A program made the translations under genes and the position numbers. From positions 558,001 through 622,000 of the forward strand of contig NZ_CP086654.1 in the NCBI RefSeq assembly GCF_020883535.1: DNA of 64,000 bases, in the 5' to 3' direction. Shown one piece after another: positions 24,913-35,111 of this stretch. Source of the stretch: Staphylococcus ratti (lineage in GTDB: Bacteria; Bacillota; Bacilli; Staphylococcales; Staphylococcaceae). Position 1 is the first letter of the stretch, and each line of letters starts with the position of its first letter. Below the pieces are notes generated by a model. That model was not told the DNA's origin, did not search any database, and saw only the letters and a list, made by a program, of their open reading frames with translations.

Positions 24913-26745
24913 TTATTTTGAAAAGTCAATTTGAGTTAATAGCGGATCATGGTCACTTGCACGTCCAGACATATCTGTGAAATCGCTATTCACATGAATC
25001 ATGTCTAATTGCGCACGTGAAGCTAAATTTTTAGAAACAAAGATATGATCAAGTGTTTGTGCATTACCATGATAATTATAGGAATAACGTGATTTTGGAG
25101 GGACTTTATTAACAAGGTTAGTCATGCCATATTGTTCATAGGTTTTTAATGGTTTTGACCATTGGAAATCATTGTAATCACCAACGGAGATAATGTTAGC
25201 ATTAGGGTTTTCGTTTTGTACTTGCTTTACAAATTCACCGACGGCTTTGGCCATTTGTACACGTTGTACTTCACTGCGAAGTTCTACAGGTTGTTTGCTA
25301 CCAAAAAGTGCATCATCACCATTTTTAGAATTCCAGTGGTTCACAATCGCAATAATCGGTTTACCGTTAAATGTAAATTGAGCTACGAGCGGCTTTCTTG
25401 AATGGGTGAAGGCAGGGTTACTCGGATCAATACGTCCGGGATTATGTGTAAGCTTGCCGTTTTTGTAAGAAACGGCAGTTGTAGCATCACCAGGCTTAAT
25501 TTCGTCATTAAATGTAACACGGTCTGCGCGATATAAGAAACCGACACGAATATTGGCGTTAGGCTGTCCACCGTCTTTGTTCATTTCAGGGTCGATGCTT
25601 TGATATTTGTATTCAGGTCCACCAGCAGCCTTAATTGCCTTAATTAAACGTTCGTAAGACTGATTTGCTTCTGGTCCGCCAGCCCCGCCACCATCGTTGT
25701 CTTGAACTTCCGTCACACCGATAATGTCTGGTTGTTTCATATGACTTACGATGCCTTTAGCTAATTTGTCTGCTTTATCGTTTGTCGTTGAATTTGTATT
25801 GTTAGAAAAATTTTCAAGATTATAAGACGCCATCGTTAATTTATTTTTTGACGGTGTAAACTTTGTGCCTACAGGTTGCGCATGTCCTTTGACATGGGCT
25901 TTTTTCATTGTGTCATAATCAATGTTTATTTTGTAATTTTGATAACCGTAGTTAACATAGCCAATGAGAGGGCCTTTAAATTGATCTCCAGTAGCGACAT
26001 CAAACTGACGTGCTCGATGCTGGTCATCATATAATTTAAAAGGGATACGATTGCCATTCGCATTACGCGCTTTTAATAAAATACCACCATTTTCTGTTTC
26101 TTTTGTTACATTATTTTTGACCGTGAAAATGTCCCCATGCTCTTGAGGTCCAACACTTCTTACGTTATCTACTTGAACGCGCATACCTTCTAATGATTCC
26201 CAAAAATCTAACGCATAACGTTTAGGATCAAATGTGCCATCTGTAGAGGCGATTTTTGATGGAATACGGTTGATTTTAATAGGTTTAGGGAGAGGTTGAT
26301 TAGACTTTATGACATCAATCTTCCCTTGCTTAGCATGTCGTGCGTCAATTTCAGTAATGGGTTGATCTGTTTTTTGTTTTTCTGGATAACCTTCAATTGC
26401 ATATTCAGAAACTAAACCAGAGACTTCTATCGCATCGCCGACCTTCACTTGAGGTTGTTCTTTGCCTGTAAAGACGATAATCCCCTCAGAAGTTTTAGGG
26501 TTTTTATCAGCTAAATGATCTGGAGTTTGTAAATGGAAATAATGTTGACCATTAATTTTATATTGATAAGTTACAATGCCCCCAACTGCATGAACATGTT
26601 GATTCGCAAAATTGGACTGATATGTATCACCTTGAATATCATGAATTTGTACTTTGGAAGTCGTAGCTTCTACATCGGTAGGATGCGTGACAACCGCCGA
26701 AAAAATGATGCCTATTGAAAAGCATGGGGCTAAAAATCGCTTCAT
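24913..26745 (-). CDS. Secreted endonuclease/exonuclease/phosphatase-family nuclease
   Basis: 610 residues from the ATG at 26745 (AAAGGAG eight bases upstream; the GTG at 26754 lies in the Shine-Dalgarno). Signal peptide 1-28, an OB-fold-like region (about 35-140) with VKVGDAIEVSGLVSEY, then an ExeM/NucH-type EEP nuclease from about residue 300. Its catalytic motifs are ASYNLENFS, IGVTEVQDNDGG, IAIVNHWNSK, SVGDYNDFQW and the terminal SDHDPLLTQ. It is predicted to degrade extracellular DNA with divalent metals, for nutrition or biofilm and NET escape. There is no LPXTG anchor, so it is released. It is unrelated to thermonuclease Nuc. Confidence 0.85.
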   Translation of the reverse strand: MKRFLAPCFSIGIIFSAVVTHPTDVEATTSKVQIHDIQGDTYQSNFANQHVHAVGGIVTYQYKINGQHYFHLQTPDHLADKNPKTSEGIIVFTGKEQPQVKVGDAIEVSGLVSEYAIEGYPEKQKTDQPITEIDARHAKQGKIDVIKSNQPLPKPIKINRIPSKIASTDGTFDPKRYALDFWESLEGMRVQVDNVRSVGPQEHGDIFTVKNNVTKETENGGILLKARNANGNRIPFKLYDDQHRARQFDVATGDQFKGPLIGYVNYGYQNYKINIDYDTMKKAHVKGHAQPVGTKFTPSKNKLTMASYNLENFSNNTNSTTNDKADKLAKGIVSHMKQPDIIGVTEVQDNDGGGAGGPEANQSYERLIKAIKAAGGPEYKYQSIDPEMNKDGGQPNANIRVGFLYRADRVTFNDEIKPGDATTAVSYKNGKLTHNPGRIDPSNPAFTHSRKPLVAQFTFNGKPIIAIVNHWNSKNGDDALFGSKQPVELRSEVQRVQMAKAVGEFVKQVQNENPNANIISVGDYNDFQWSKPLKTYEQYGMTNLVNKVPPKSRYSYNYHGNAQTLDHIFVSKNLASRAQLDMIHVNSDFTDMSGRASDHDPLLTQIDFSK

Positions 26746-27007
26746 TAAATACACTCCTTTAAATAGATATTATTTTATTTAAGTATATCAGAATAAATTT
26801 TTTAAGTTGATGAAAATGATGTAAAAAATACGTAAAATTTTTAAAGTGTTTGAATATGAAGTGAGAAAAGAAAGAGAAAACGTGCTTTATAGAATGGCAT
26901 AAACCACCTACATTGGCACGTTTAAATGACTAGCATCTTTATATTTTTGTGTATGTGTTAATACAAGATAGAAAAATAATAAGCAGTATTGAAGTTAATC
27001 AGTGTTG
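26746..27007. other. Spacer between nuclease promoter and MarR gene
   Basis: It holds the AT-rich upstream region of the nuclease gene. A loose hairpin (AAACGTGC at 26878-26885 with GCACGTTT at 26916-26923), followed on the minus strand by a T/C-rich run, could end the MarR transcript. No gene is seen. Confidence 0.45.
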
Positions 27008-27445
27008 TTAAGTCAAAGTGTGATGATGAATCATTGCGTCATACAGTTGCTCTAAAATTGCGACTGTACGTGTATATTCTTCTTCTGAAAGATTCAATTT
27101 GTTAATGTGAAATTGTTGTAAGGTTTGAATTTGAGTTTTAAGTTGTTGGTGCACCGTGTGCCCTTCAGTTGAGAGCTGTAATAATTTTTCTCGTCGATCT
27201 TCACCAACTCTTGTAATAATCAAGCCACGCGCTTCGAGTGCTTTTAAAATTTTACGCGTCGTTGGTTTTTCAATAGAACGTCGTTTTGAAATTTGTACGA
27301 GGGTGGTGTCTGCATTTACTGCGATATCTTTCATGACTAACCATTGTGCAGGATACAGATCAAACTCGTCCAGTAAAGGTTGTACCATTTTAATATAAGG
27401 GCGATAAAGTTTCGTAAAGCTATCAAAAATTAAAGATGGTTCCAC
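27008..27445 (-). CDS. MarR-family transcriptional regulator
   Basis: 145 residues from a GTG at 27445 with GAGGAAGA upstream. The winged helix shows LVQISKRRSIEKPTTRKIL (recognition helix), then LKALEARGLIITRVGEDRREKLLQLS, the typical DxR wing. Dimerisation helices flank it. There are no Cys residues, so thiol redox sensing of the QsrR/MgrA kind is unlikely. Targets are unknown; the divergent VOC-domain gene 184 bases away is the nearest candidate. Confidence 0.85.
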   Translation of the reverse strand: MEPSLIFDSFTKLYRPYIKMVQPLLDEFDLYPAQWLVMKDIAVNADTTLVQISKRRSIEKPTTRKILKALEARGLIITRVGEDRREKLLQLSTEGHTVHQQLKTQIQTLQQFHINKLNLSEEEYTRTVAILEQLYDAMIHHHTLT

Positions 27446-27629
27446 AGGCGTCTTCCTCTCGAATCATAAACTTTGAGTTTATTATATCATGCATTTTTTA
27501 AGGGCTTACGAATACTAATTGAAATTTAAGGAAAGTGTCAAGTTAAACAATCCACATGGCTTAGCTGAAGCTAATACTCAAAAATTTTGGTAAAATAAGA
27601 CGTAATCTATTAAGTGAGGAGGGGCACAT

Positions 27630-28397
27630 GTGGTAGAGATTGAGTTCGATCATATTATTCATTATGTTAAAGCATTAAACCATTTTGAATTTCCTGGGGA
27701 ATATTTGAAGATTCAAAAAGGAGGAGCACATGAAAAGTTAGGAACATTCAATCGTTTAGTGCCTATTGATTTAAAGTATATTGAGTTAATCGATATTTTT
27801 GATAAAGGGAAAATGAAGCACCAATCGAAAACGCAAGAAGGAAAATATTCATTTGCAACATCTATTATGGAAAACGGTTATAAACAAGGCTTCAAAAAGA
27901 TTTGTTTTCGCACATATGATATTCATTTACTCAAGTCTCAGTTCCAAGAAAGAGGGCTTGAAACAGTGGGGCCTATAAAGATGACGCGGTATAATCAAAA
28001 AGGTAATGTCGTTGAATGGCAACTGCTATACGTCAACAATCATGAATATGATGTCATGATGCCATTTTTTATTCAGTGGAATAAAGATGATGAAACACGA
28101 AGCGCAGATTTAGGAGATACGAGCCACACGCATCTGGATATTGACATGGTAGAATTCAAAACGCATCAACGCCAAACGATGGTATGTCGTTGGCAGAAAT
28201 GGTTTGATATGAAAATCATTGAGGAGAATGAGAAACATACGATTTTACATAGCCCAGCCCAAAAAGTTAAATTTAAAATATCAGAAGGGCGTCAAGATAT
28301 GATCGATACATTACACCTAGTTGATAGCACAATCAATGCGCCTGTGTTAATTAGAACACGCGGCGCGAACTATCAGTTTATCCCGAGCTATGAATAA
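27630..28397 (+). CDS. VOC-superfamily (glyoxalase-like) protein
   Basis: 255 residues from the GTG at 27630 (GAGGAGGGG upstream; the ATG at 27628 runs into a stop after two codons). The N-terminus EIEFDHIIHYVKAL supplies a metal-type His, and HEYDVMMPFFIQW with later SHTHLDID resembles the second half of a glyoxalase_3 domain. The substrate is unknown. Its 3' end overlaps the convergent gene by ten bases. Confidence 0.75.
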   Translation: MVEIEFDHIIHYVKALNHFEFPGEYLKIQKGGAHEKLGTFNRLVPIDLKYIELIDIFDKGKMKHQSKTQEGKYSFATSIMENGYKQGFKKICFRTYDIHLLKSQFQERGLETVGPIKMTRYNQKGNVVEWQLLYVNNHEYDVMMPFFIQWNKDDETRSADLGDTSHTHLDIDMVEFKTHQRQTMVCRWQKWFDMKIIEENEKHTILHSPAQKVKFKISEGRQDMIDTLHLVDSTINAPVLIRTRGANYQFIPSYE

Positions 28398-28642
28398 ACG
28401 ACATTATACACATTGTGTATGAGCCAACCAACGTGTATGAATGCCAAAAACAACGCACCGATGGCAACGTAGCGCTGAGATTTTGATTGATGTAGTAAAA
28501 GCATGTAAATCGAAAGCACCGTAGTGAGTGCGACGAGTAGGATACGTAAGCTGAGATAGTCGATTTTTATGTTATAAATCATTGAAATCAGTAATACAAT
28601 CAGATGAATGAATGTTAAAATAATTAAGACGATGTTTCGCAT
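28388..28642 (-). CDS. Small membrane protein, unknown function
   Basis: 84 residues with three hydrophobic helices (NIVLIILTFIHLIVLLISMI, a middle helix LRILLVALTTVLSIYMLLL, and VAIGALFLAFIHVGWLIH). The ATG at 28642 has GGAGG upstream. I do not recognise the family. It is convergent with the VOC gene and divergent from femX. Confidence 0.65.
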   Translation of the reverse strand: MRNIVLIILTFIHLIVLLISMIYNIKIDYLSLRILLVALTTVLSIYMLLLHQSKSQRYVAIGALFLAFIHVGWLIHNVYNVVYS

Positions 28643-28755
28643 CAATAAGTCCTCCAATTTCCCCCAAGTATAACATACGAAACTTATCTGGGGTGAGTGG
28701 TTTATATATTACATTAAACAATAGCGTCTTAGCGGATTTAAAGGAGTCAGTATAC

Positions 28756-30006
28756 ATGAAATTAATGAATATTACAGATCAAGAACATGATACGTTTGTT
28801 AAAAATCATGCCAATGGAGATTTGCTCCAATTAACAAAATGGGGTGAAACTAAAAAACTTACAGGTTGGTATACGAAACGTATCGCTGTAGGAGAAAATG
28901 GAGAAGTGAAAGGTGTCGCTCAACTGCTTTTCAAGAAAATACCGTACACACCGTTCACGTTATGCTATGCTTCAAGAGGTTTTGTTGCTGATTATACGCA
29001 AATAGAAGTCGTTAAAGCATTACTCGCAGAAGCGATTAAAATTGCTAAACAAGAAAAGGCCTATACGATTAAAATTGACCCGGATGTTGAAGTTGACAAA
29101 GGAATGACAGTAGTTAAGGATTTAAAGGCGCTTGGGTTTAAACATAAAGGCTTTAAAGAAGGATTGTCAAAAGACTACATTCAACCTCGAATGACGATGA
29201 TTACGCCTTTAGATCAAACGGATGAAGCATTGATAAAAAGTTTTGACAACCGCAATCGTTCAAAAGTACGTTTGGCGCTTAAGCGTGGTACGAAAGTTGA
29301 GCGTAAAGGACGTGAAGACTTAAAGATTTTTGCGGATTTAATGAAAGAAACTGGTGAACGTGATGGATTTTTAACACGCGATGTTTCTTATTTTGAAACT
29401 ATTTACGATGCATTGCACGCCGACGGTGATGCAGAACTATTTCTTGTGAAATTAGAGCCTAAGCCGGTACTTGTAGATTTACGCAAAGAACGAGAAACAT
29501 TAGACGAAGAAGAAACAAAACTCAAAGCAAAAAAACAAGACAAGAAAACGCTAAACAAAATTAATGACTTAAAAAATAAACAGCAAAAAACGGATGATTT
29601 GATTCGCGATTTAGAAGCGCTAGCACAAACACATCCTGAAGGTCGCTATTTATCAGGTGCGTTACTCATGTTTTCTGGACATAAGTCGTATTATTTATAT
29701 GGCGCGTCTTCTAACGATTATCGTGATTTCTTACCAAATCATCATATGCAATTCAAAATGATGCAATATGCGCGTGAAAAAGGGGCGCAAACGTATGATT
29801 TTGGCGGTACAGACAACAACCCGGATAAAAGTTCTAGCCATTATGGTTTATGGACGTTTAAAAAAGCGTGGGGGACATATTTAAGTGAAAAAATTGGTGA
29901 GTTTGACTTTGTTTTAAATCCAATCGTATACAAAGCGATCGAACAATTTAAACCTCAACTAACAAAACTTAAAATTAAAATTGTACGTAAACTTAAAAGA
30001 GGATAA
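28756..30006 (+). CDS. femX: Lipid II:glycine glycyltransferase FemX (FmhB)
   Basis: 416 residues. FemX adds the first Gly of the pentaglycine cross-bridge to the Lys of lipid II using glycyl-tRNA; it is essential in S. aureus. The two GNAT-like FemABX domains are evident: NGDLLQLTKWGETKKLTGWY at the N-terminus, FDNRNRSKVRLALKRGTKVE, and YLYGASSNDYRDFLPNHHMQ with YDFGGTDNNPDK near the C-terminus. The coiled-coil arm (about residues 238-292, rich in Lys/Glu/Asp) has the usual position. The ATG at 28756 follows AAAGGAG; a frame open from 28693 is leader. Confidence 0.95.
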   Translation: MKLMNITDQEHDTFVKNHANGDLLQLTKWGETKKLTGWYTKRIAVGENGEVKGVAQLLFKKIPYTPFTLCYASRGFVADYTQIEVVKALLAEAIKIAKQEKAYTIKIDPDVEVDKGMTVVKDLKALGFKHKGFKEGLSKDYIQPRMTMITPLDQTDEALIKSFDNRNRSKVRLALKRGTKVERKGREDLKIFADLMKETGERDGFLTRDVSYFETIYDALHADGDAELFLVKLEPKPVLVDLRKERETLDEEETKLKAKKQDKKTLNKINDLKNKQQKTDDLIRDLEALAQTHPEGRYLSGALLMFSGHKSYYLYGASSNDYRDFLPNHHMQFKMMQYAREKGAQTYDFGGTDNNPDKSSSHYGLWTFKKAWGTYLSEKIGEFDFVLNPIVYKAIEQFKPQLTKLKIKIVRKLKRG

Positions 30007-30019
30007 AACATTTTTGAAG

Positions 30020-30065
30020 AGCGATGAAGTGAATTTATTAAAAACAGCACTTTATCGCTTTTTTA
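30020..30065 (+). terminator. Terminator of femX
   Basis: AGCGATGAAGTG pairs with CACTTTATCGCT (one G-T pair) and is followed by six T. Confidence 0.85.
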
Positions 30066-30179
30066 ATCGAAGAGTTTAAAAGAAATTAGAGATTGGTAAT
30101 ATTTTACAAAAATAGGATATTCACAACTGTTGAAATGTGTTAACTTAGCATTAAGTTGGATGACAAGGGAGAGATACAA

Positions 30180-33100
30180 GTGATAAAAAAACTGATAGAT
30201 TTTTCGCTATCAAACAAATTCGCAATTGTGTTAATCGTATTGTTAGTGATTTTAGGTGGCGTTTATTCGAGTTTTAAAATGAGACTAGAACTTTTACCGG
30301 ATACAGAGCCACCTATGATGACGATTATGACAACGATGCCTGGGGCAACCCCTGAAACTGTCATGAAAGAAGTCAGTGATCCTATTGATGAAGAGATTAG
30401 AGGTATGGCAGATGTGACGGACGTCAAAACAGAGTCATTATCTAACGCTTCAATGGTCACAGTGAATTTTGATGATCAAACAGATTTAGATAAAGCAGAA
30501 CAACAAATACAGAAAACACTGCAAAAAATGAAGTTTCCTGAAGGTGTTCAAGACCCTGAGATTAAGCGTAATTCTATGTATGCTTTTCCTGTCGTGGCCT
30601 ATTCTTTCTTACATAAAGATAACGATGTTAAGACGACGACAAAAGAAATAGAAAACAATCTCATACCACGTTTACAAGAAATTGAAGGTGTACAACGTGC
30701 TACGGCTAATGGTCAAACGGCCCGTGAAGCGACCATTACTTTCGATGAGAAGAAATTACATGAAGTAGGCTTAAATCAGCAACAAGTTTCGGATTACATT
30801 AAAGGTGCTACGAAAGAAACGCCATTAGGCCTTTTTCAATTTGGAAACAATGAAAAATCAGTTGTTGTGGACGGACAACTGACTTCTGTTGACGCATTAA
30901 AAAATTTAGAAATTCCTTTAGCTATTGCACGTCAGTCTTCTGGCTCATCCCAAAGTCAAAGTAGCGACACAAATGAGGATGGCCAGCAAAGTGAAAATAC
31001 AGCAATGAGCACACCGCCAAGCGGTTCTGCAGTGCCAGACGCTAAGACCGTTCGGTTAAGTGAATTGGCAGACGTGAAACTTGCAGACGAACGCAACTCC
31101 ATTTCAAAAACAAATGGTAAAGATGCGGTAGATGTACAAATTGTGAAATCACAAGATGCCAATACAGTAGCTGTAGCAAACAAAGTCGACCAAACGATAA
31201 AAGACTTTGTAGACGGAAATTCCGATTTGAAAACAGTCAAGATTATGGATACGGCGAAACCGATTAAAGATGCCTTATCTACAATGATTGAAAAAGCACT
31301 TCTTGGTGCTATCGTGGCCATTATTGTTATTTTACTTTTCCTAAGAAATATTAAAATGACAGCGATTTCGGTTGTATCTATCCCATTATCTATTTTAATT
31401 GCTATGGTTGCACTCAAACTAACGGATGTCTCTTTAAATATTTTAACTTTAGGAGCACTGACTGTTGCGGTAGGACGTGTTATCGATGATGCGATTGTAG
31501 TTATTGAAAATATTTATCGTCGATTGGCTAAAAAAGACGAAACTTTAAGTGGAGAGCGTTTGATTATTGACGCGACGAAAGAAGTATTTATTCCTATTAT
31601 GTCTTCAACGCTCGTCACAATCGTTGTATTTGCGCCGCTCGCTTTCGTTACAGGATCTGTAGGAGAAATGTTTAGGCCTTTTGCTTATGCGGTAACCTTT
31701 AGCTTGCTTGCGTCATTACTCATTTCAATTACGATTGTGCCAGTACTTGGCTCTGTATTCTTTAAAAACGGTTTGAAACGTCAACCTAAACATCATTTAG
31801 GGCGAATAAGCCGTGGCTATCGTAAAGTTTTAGGATGGAGCCTTGATCATAAGTGGATTGTAATTATTTTAAGTACACTGATTTTAATAAGTAGTATTGT
31901 ACTAGGCAGTATGAAAATTGGGACGAGCTTTATTTCTGCTGGAGAAGATAAATTTATGGCGTTAACGTATAAACCAAAGCCAGGAGAGACGAAAGAAAAT
32001 GTTTTAAAAAATGCTGAGCAAGTACAAAAGTATTTAAATAGTAAAGATAAAGTGCGCAATGTCCAGTATTCAGTAGGAGGACCTTCGCCTGCAGATCCAA
32101 CAGGAAGTACGAATAGCACGGCATTGATGGTGCAATATGCTTCTGATACGCCGAATTTTGAAACAGAACCCGAACGTGTACTCAAACACATTGCAAAATA
32201 TAAACATCCCGGAGACTGGAAAAATCTTGATATGAGTTCAGGCGCTGGATCTAACCAATTGGATGTCCAAGTTACAGGACCTTCAACGCATGCAATTCAA
32301 GGCACTGTAAAAGAGGTAGAAAAGCGCATAGGCAAAATCGATGGGTTAACGAATGTAAAATCTGACCTCTCTGAAACGTACGAACAATATGAAGTGAAAG
32401 TGAATCAAAAACGTGCTGGAGAGAACGGAATTACAGCAGGACAACTGGCTATGTTATTGAATCAAAATATTCCTGACAGTACGATTTCAAAAGTGAAAGA
32501 AGGTAAGGAAACGTACGATGTTGTGGTGAAAAACAAAAAGGAAACACAATGGACACAATCTAAACTAGAAAATACACCGGTTCCTTCACCGGTAAATGAA
32601 AATCTCAAATTGAGTGATATCGCAACGTTAGAAAAGACGACAACACCGAATTCGTTTGTAAAAGAAGGCGGAGACTACACAAGTACAGTTTCGGCAACGA
32701 TTTCAGGTAAAGACGTAGGAACGATTACGCAAAACGTAATGAAAACTCTTAATAATATCGACAAACCAAACAATGTTAAAACATCTGTTGGTGGTACGAA
32801 TGACGACATTAATGAAGCATTCACGCAATTACTTGTTGCCATGCTTGCAGCTGTGATTATCGTGTATTTAGTGCTTGTGCTGACGTTCAAAGGCGGCTTA
32901 GCCCCATTTACAATTTTATTCTCCTTACCTTATACCGTCATCGGCGTTGTATTAGCTTTGATTGCCACAGGCGAAACATTATCAGTACCTAGTATGATTG
33001 GTTTGCTAATGTTAATTGGTATAGTAGTAACCAACGCAATCGTACTGATAGACCGTGTCATTAACAATGAGAAAAGTGGTATGCCTATGAAAGAAGCATT

Positions 33101-33335
33101 ACTTGAGGCAGGAAGCACGCGTATTCGACCAATATTAATGACGGCAATTGCAACAATTGGCGCTTTAGTTCCATTGCTCTTTGGTCAAAACAGTTCCGTA
33201 CTTATTTCAAAAGGCTTAGCTGCAACGGTAATTGGCGGATTATTATCATCGACGTTACTGACGCTCATCGTCGTACCTGTCATTTATGAAATTTTATTTA
33301 CCCTTAAAGCTAAATTAAGACGTAAAAATAAGTGA
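30180..33335 (+). CDS. RND-family efflux transporter (AcrB/HAE type)
   Basis: 1051 residues from a GTG at 30180 with AAGGGAGAGA upstream; the TTG at 30156 precedes the ribosome binding site. The layout is the RND duplicate: helix 1, a large outer loop (about 40-330), six helices including VAVGRVIDDAIVVIENIYRR (proton-relay Asp pair), a second large loop (about 560-860) and six more helices ending before a basic tail. The first loop has a Ser/Gln/Glu-rich insert near residue 255. Proton-driven export of lipids or drugs is expected. No periplasmic adaptor lies nearby, as is usual in Gram-positives. Confidence 0.9.
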   Translation: MIKKLIDFSLSNKFAIVLIVLLVILGGVYSSFKMRLELLPDTEPPMMTIMTTMPGATPETVMKEVSDPIDEEIRGMADVTDVKTESLSNASMVTVNFDDQTDLDKAEQQIQKTLQKMKFPEGVQDPEIKRNSMYAFPVVAYSFLHKDNDVKTTTKEIENNLIPRLQEIEGVQRATANGQTAREATITFDEKKLHEVGLNQQQVSDYIKGATKETPLGLFQFGNNEKSVVVDGQLTSVDALKNLEIPLAIARQSSGSSQSQSSDTNEDGQQSENTAMSTPPSGSAVPDAKTVRLSELADVKLADERNSISKTNGKDAVDVQIVKSQDANTVAVANKVDQTIKDFVDGNSDLKTVKIMDTAKPIKDALSTMIEKALLGAIVAIIVILLFLRNIKMTAISVVSIPLSILIAMVALKLTDVSLNILTLGALTVAVGRVIDDAIVVIENIYRRLAKKDETLSGERLIIDATKEVFIPIMSSTLVTIVVFAPLAFVTGSVGEMFRPFAYAVTFSLLASLLISITIVPVLGSVFFKNGLKRQPKHHLGRISRGYRKVLGWSLDHKWIVIILSTLILISSIVLGSMKIGTSFISAGEDKFMALTYKPKPGETKENVLKNAEQVQKYLNSKDKVRNVQYSVGGPSPADPTGSTNSTALMVQYASDTPNFETEPERVLKHIAKYKHPGDWKNLDMSSGAGSNQLDVQVTGPSTHAIQGTVKEVEKRIGKIDGLTNVKSDLSETYEQYEVKVNQKRAGENGITAGQLAMLLNQNIPDSTISKVKEGKETYDVVVKNKKETQWTQSKLENTPVPSPVNENLKLSDIATLEKTTTPNSFVKEGGDYTSTVSATISGKDVGTITQNVMKTLNNIDKPNNVKTSVGGTNDDINEAFTQLLVAMLAAVIIVYLVLVLTFKGGLAPFTILFSLPYTVIGVVLALIATGETLSVPSMIGLLMLIGIVVTNAIVLIDRVINNEKSGMPMKEALLEAGSTRIRPILMTAIATIGALVPLLFGQNSSVLISKGLAATVIGGLLSSTLLTLIVVPVIYEILFTLKAKLRRKNK

Positions 33336-33428
33336 TTTTCAACAATGCATATTAAATCGCATGCGTAATGTAACAATTAAGGGTATAACTTAATAGTACA
33401 CTGTGAATAAGGCATTAAGTACACACTT

Positions 33429-33462
33429 AAAAGGGGGAAGGGTCTATACGCTTTCCCCTTTA
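33429..33462 (+). terminator. Terminator of RND gene
   Basis: AAAAGGGGGAAG and CTTTCCCCTTT form the stem, ending in a short T-rich tail. Confidence 0.7.
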
Positions 33463-33536
33463 TGTATTTGAAGTGCAGACATTAAGTCTCTATTGATAAA
33501 CCAATGTGTATGTTTGTTATTAAAGGAGGAGTGCCC

Positions 33537-34691
33537 ATGGACGAGACGTCAATTTTAAAACGCATACCGGAAAGTTATTTTGGTAAAACGATGGGGAAAG
33601 CAGTAACACACGGTCCACTGCCGTTAATTAATCTTGCAGTAGGTATTCTTGATGCGAATACGCCAGAAAAAATATTAGACGCGTTAGCGCATGCAATACG
33701 AAAAACTGAAAACCAAAAATATTTAGCGTTTCATGGTAAAACAGCTTTTAAACAGGCGATTGTTGATTTTTATTATCGACATTTTAATGTGACACTCAAC
33801 CCAGAAACAGAAGTTTGTTTATTTTATGGAACGAAAAACGGTCTAGTTGCATTGCCGACATGTGTCATTGAACCTGGTGATGAAGTATTACTCCCTGATC
33901 CTGGGTATACAGATTATGAAGCAGGTGTTTTGTTAGCACGTGGTAAGCCGAAGCCTTTAAAGTTATATCCTGAAAATGATTATTTGCCTAAGTGGTCTCA
34001 TTTAGATACCTCGAATACGAAATTAGTTTATTTAACTTATCCGAATAACCCAACCGGTTCTGTAGCGACACCTAAATTTTTTCAAGAAACTGTCGATTAT
34101 TTTAAAGGTACTGAGACGTTATTGGTGCATGATTTTGCTTATCAAGCATTTGGTTTTGACGCCCCCAACCCTAGTATATTGAGTGCAAAAGGCGCTAAGT
34201 CTCGTGCGATTGAAGTGTTTTCATTTTCAAAAGGTTATAACATGTCGGGGTATCGTGTGGGCTTTGCGGTCGGTAATGAAGCAATGATACGCAATTTAAA
34301 AAAATATCATACACATACACAGGCGGGCATGTATGGGGCCTTGCAAGATGCGTGTACGGTGGCTTTAAATGAATATGATGATGTGTTACGTGCTCAAGCA
34401 GAATGCTTTAATTTAAGGAGAAAAATAATTGAAGCAAAGCTATCTGAAGCGAACATTCCATTTACACCTATTAAAGGCGGTATTTTCTTATGGTTGCCAT
34501 GTCCTAAAGGTTATACGAGTGATGCATTTGTAGCGTATTTACTTCAGGAGTGCTCTATTTTGGTTGCGCCAGGCCACCCATTTGGGGAAGAAGGGGAAGG
34601 CTACGTTCGGATATCCTTTGCGATTGATGATGTACAACTCAATGAAGCTTTAAAACGACTCTCTGGATTATCGGAGCTATACCGTAATTAA
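33537..34691 (+). CDS. PLP-dependent class I/II aminotransferase
   Basis: 384 residues from the ATG at 33537 (AAAGGAGG upstream). Fold-type I features are LAFHGKTAFKQAIVDFY, YLTYPNNPTGSVA (Asn171 and Pro172), HDFAYQAFGF and the PLP Lys232 in SFSKGYNMSGYRVGF. The C-terminal arm carries RISFAIDD (carboxylate Arg). The substrate is not deducible; LL-diaminopimelate-like and PatA-like enzymes are the closest by eye. Monocistronic, with terminators on both sides. Confidence 0.85.
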   Translation: MDETSILKRIPESYFGKTMGKAVTHGPLPLINLAVGILDANTPEKILDALAHAIRKTENQKYLAFHGKTAFKQAIVDFYYRHFNVTLNPETEVCLFYGTKNGLVALPTCVIEPGDEVLLPDPGYTDYEAGVLLARGKPKPLKLYPENDYLPKWSHLDTSNTKLVYLTYPNNPTGSVATPKFFQETVDYFKGTETLLVHDFAYQAFGFDAPNPSILSAKGAKSRAIEVFSFSKGYNMSGYRVGFAVGNEAMIRNLKKYHTHTQAGMYGALQDACTVALNEYDDVLRAQAECFNLRRKIIEAKLSEANIPFTPIKGGIFLWLPCPKGYTSDAFVAYLLQECSILVAPGHPFGEEGEGYVRISFAIDDVQLNEALKRLSGLSELYRN

Positions 34692-34694
34692 AGT

Positions 34695-34739
34695 AAAAAC
34701 GTGCTAAGGTGCGATATAGGCTCCCTTAACACGGTTTTT
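34695..34739. terminator. Bidirectional terminator
   Basis: AAAAACGTGCTAAGG opposes CCCTTAACACGGTTTTT between two convergent genes. Confidence 0.75.
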
Positions 34740-34749
34740 AATGCGCTAT

Positions 34750-35067
34750 TTAAATGAGTACGATGGTTAGGATAGTGTAAATTATAAAAATTAATACCGT
34801 CATCATATTTAAAATCGATACACCTTTAGCATCATTCTTTGAAAACTTAAATGCGGTTGTTTCCACGTTACCAATTAACAAGAGTAAAACGACGAATAAC
34901 CACCATGTATTCATAAGATGATATGTTAGCGATGTAGCAATAACAAAAATGAGTATAACTGCCATAATTATGCGTAATACACTTGCGAATTTCGAATTCA
35001 TTTTAAAAATACTGAGGTAACTTACAATTAAATACAATAATGGCAATAAAAGGAAATAAATAAGCAT
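34750..35067 (-). CDS. Small four-helix membrane protein
   Basis: 105 residues with hydrophobic helices at about 1-20, 29-47, 53-70 and 86-105, separated by short basic loops. AAAGGAC precedes the ATG. I recognise no functional motif; similar conserved proteins are annotated only as membrane proteins in staphylococci. The stop is ten bases from the preceding terminator. Confidence 0.65.
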   Translation of the reverse strand: MLIYFLLLPLLYLIVSYLSIFKMNSKFASVLRIIMAVILIFVIATSLTYHLMNTWWLFVVLLLLIGNVETTAFKFSKNDAKGVSILNMMTVLIFIIYTILTIVLI

Positions 35068-35111
35068 GTCTTTGTCCTTTCTAATCTATCCCTATCACAA
35101 AAGATTCTTAA

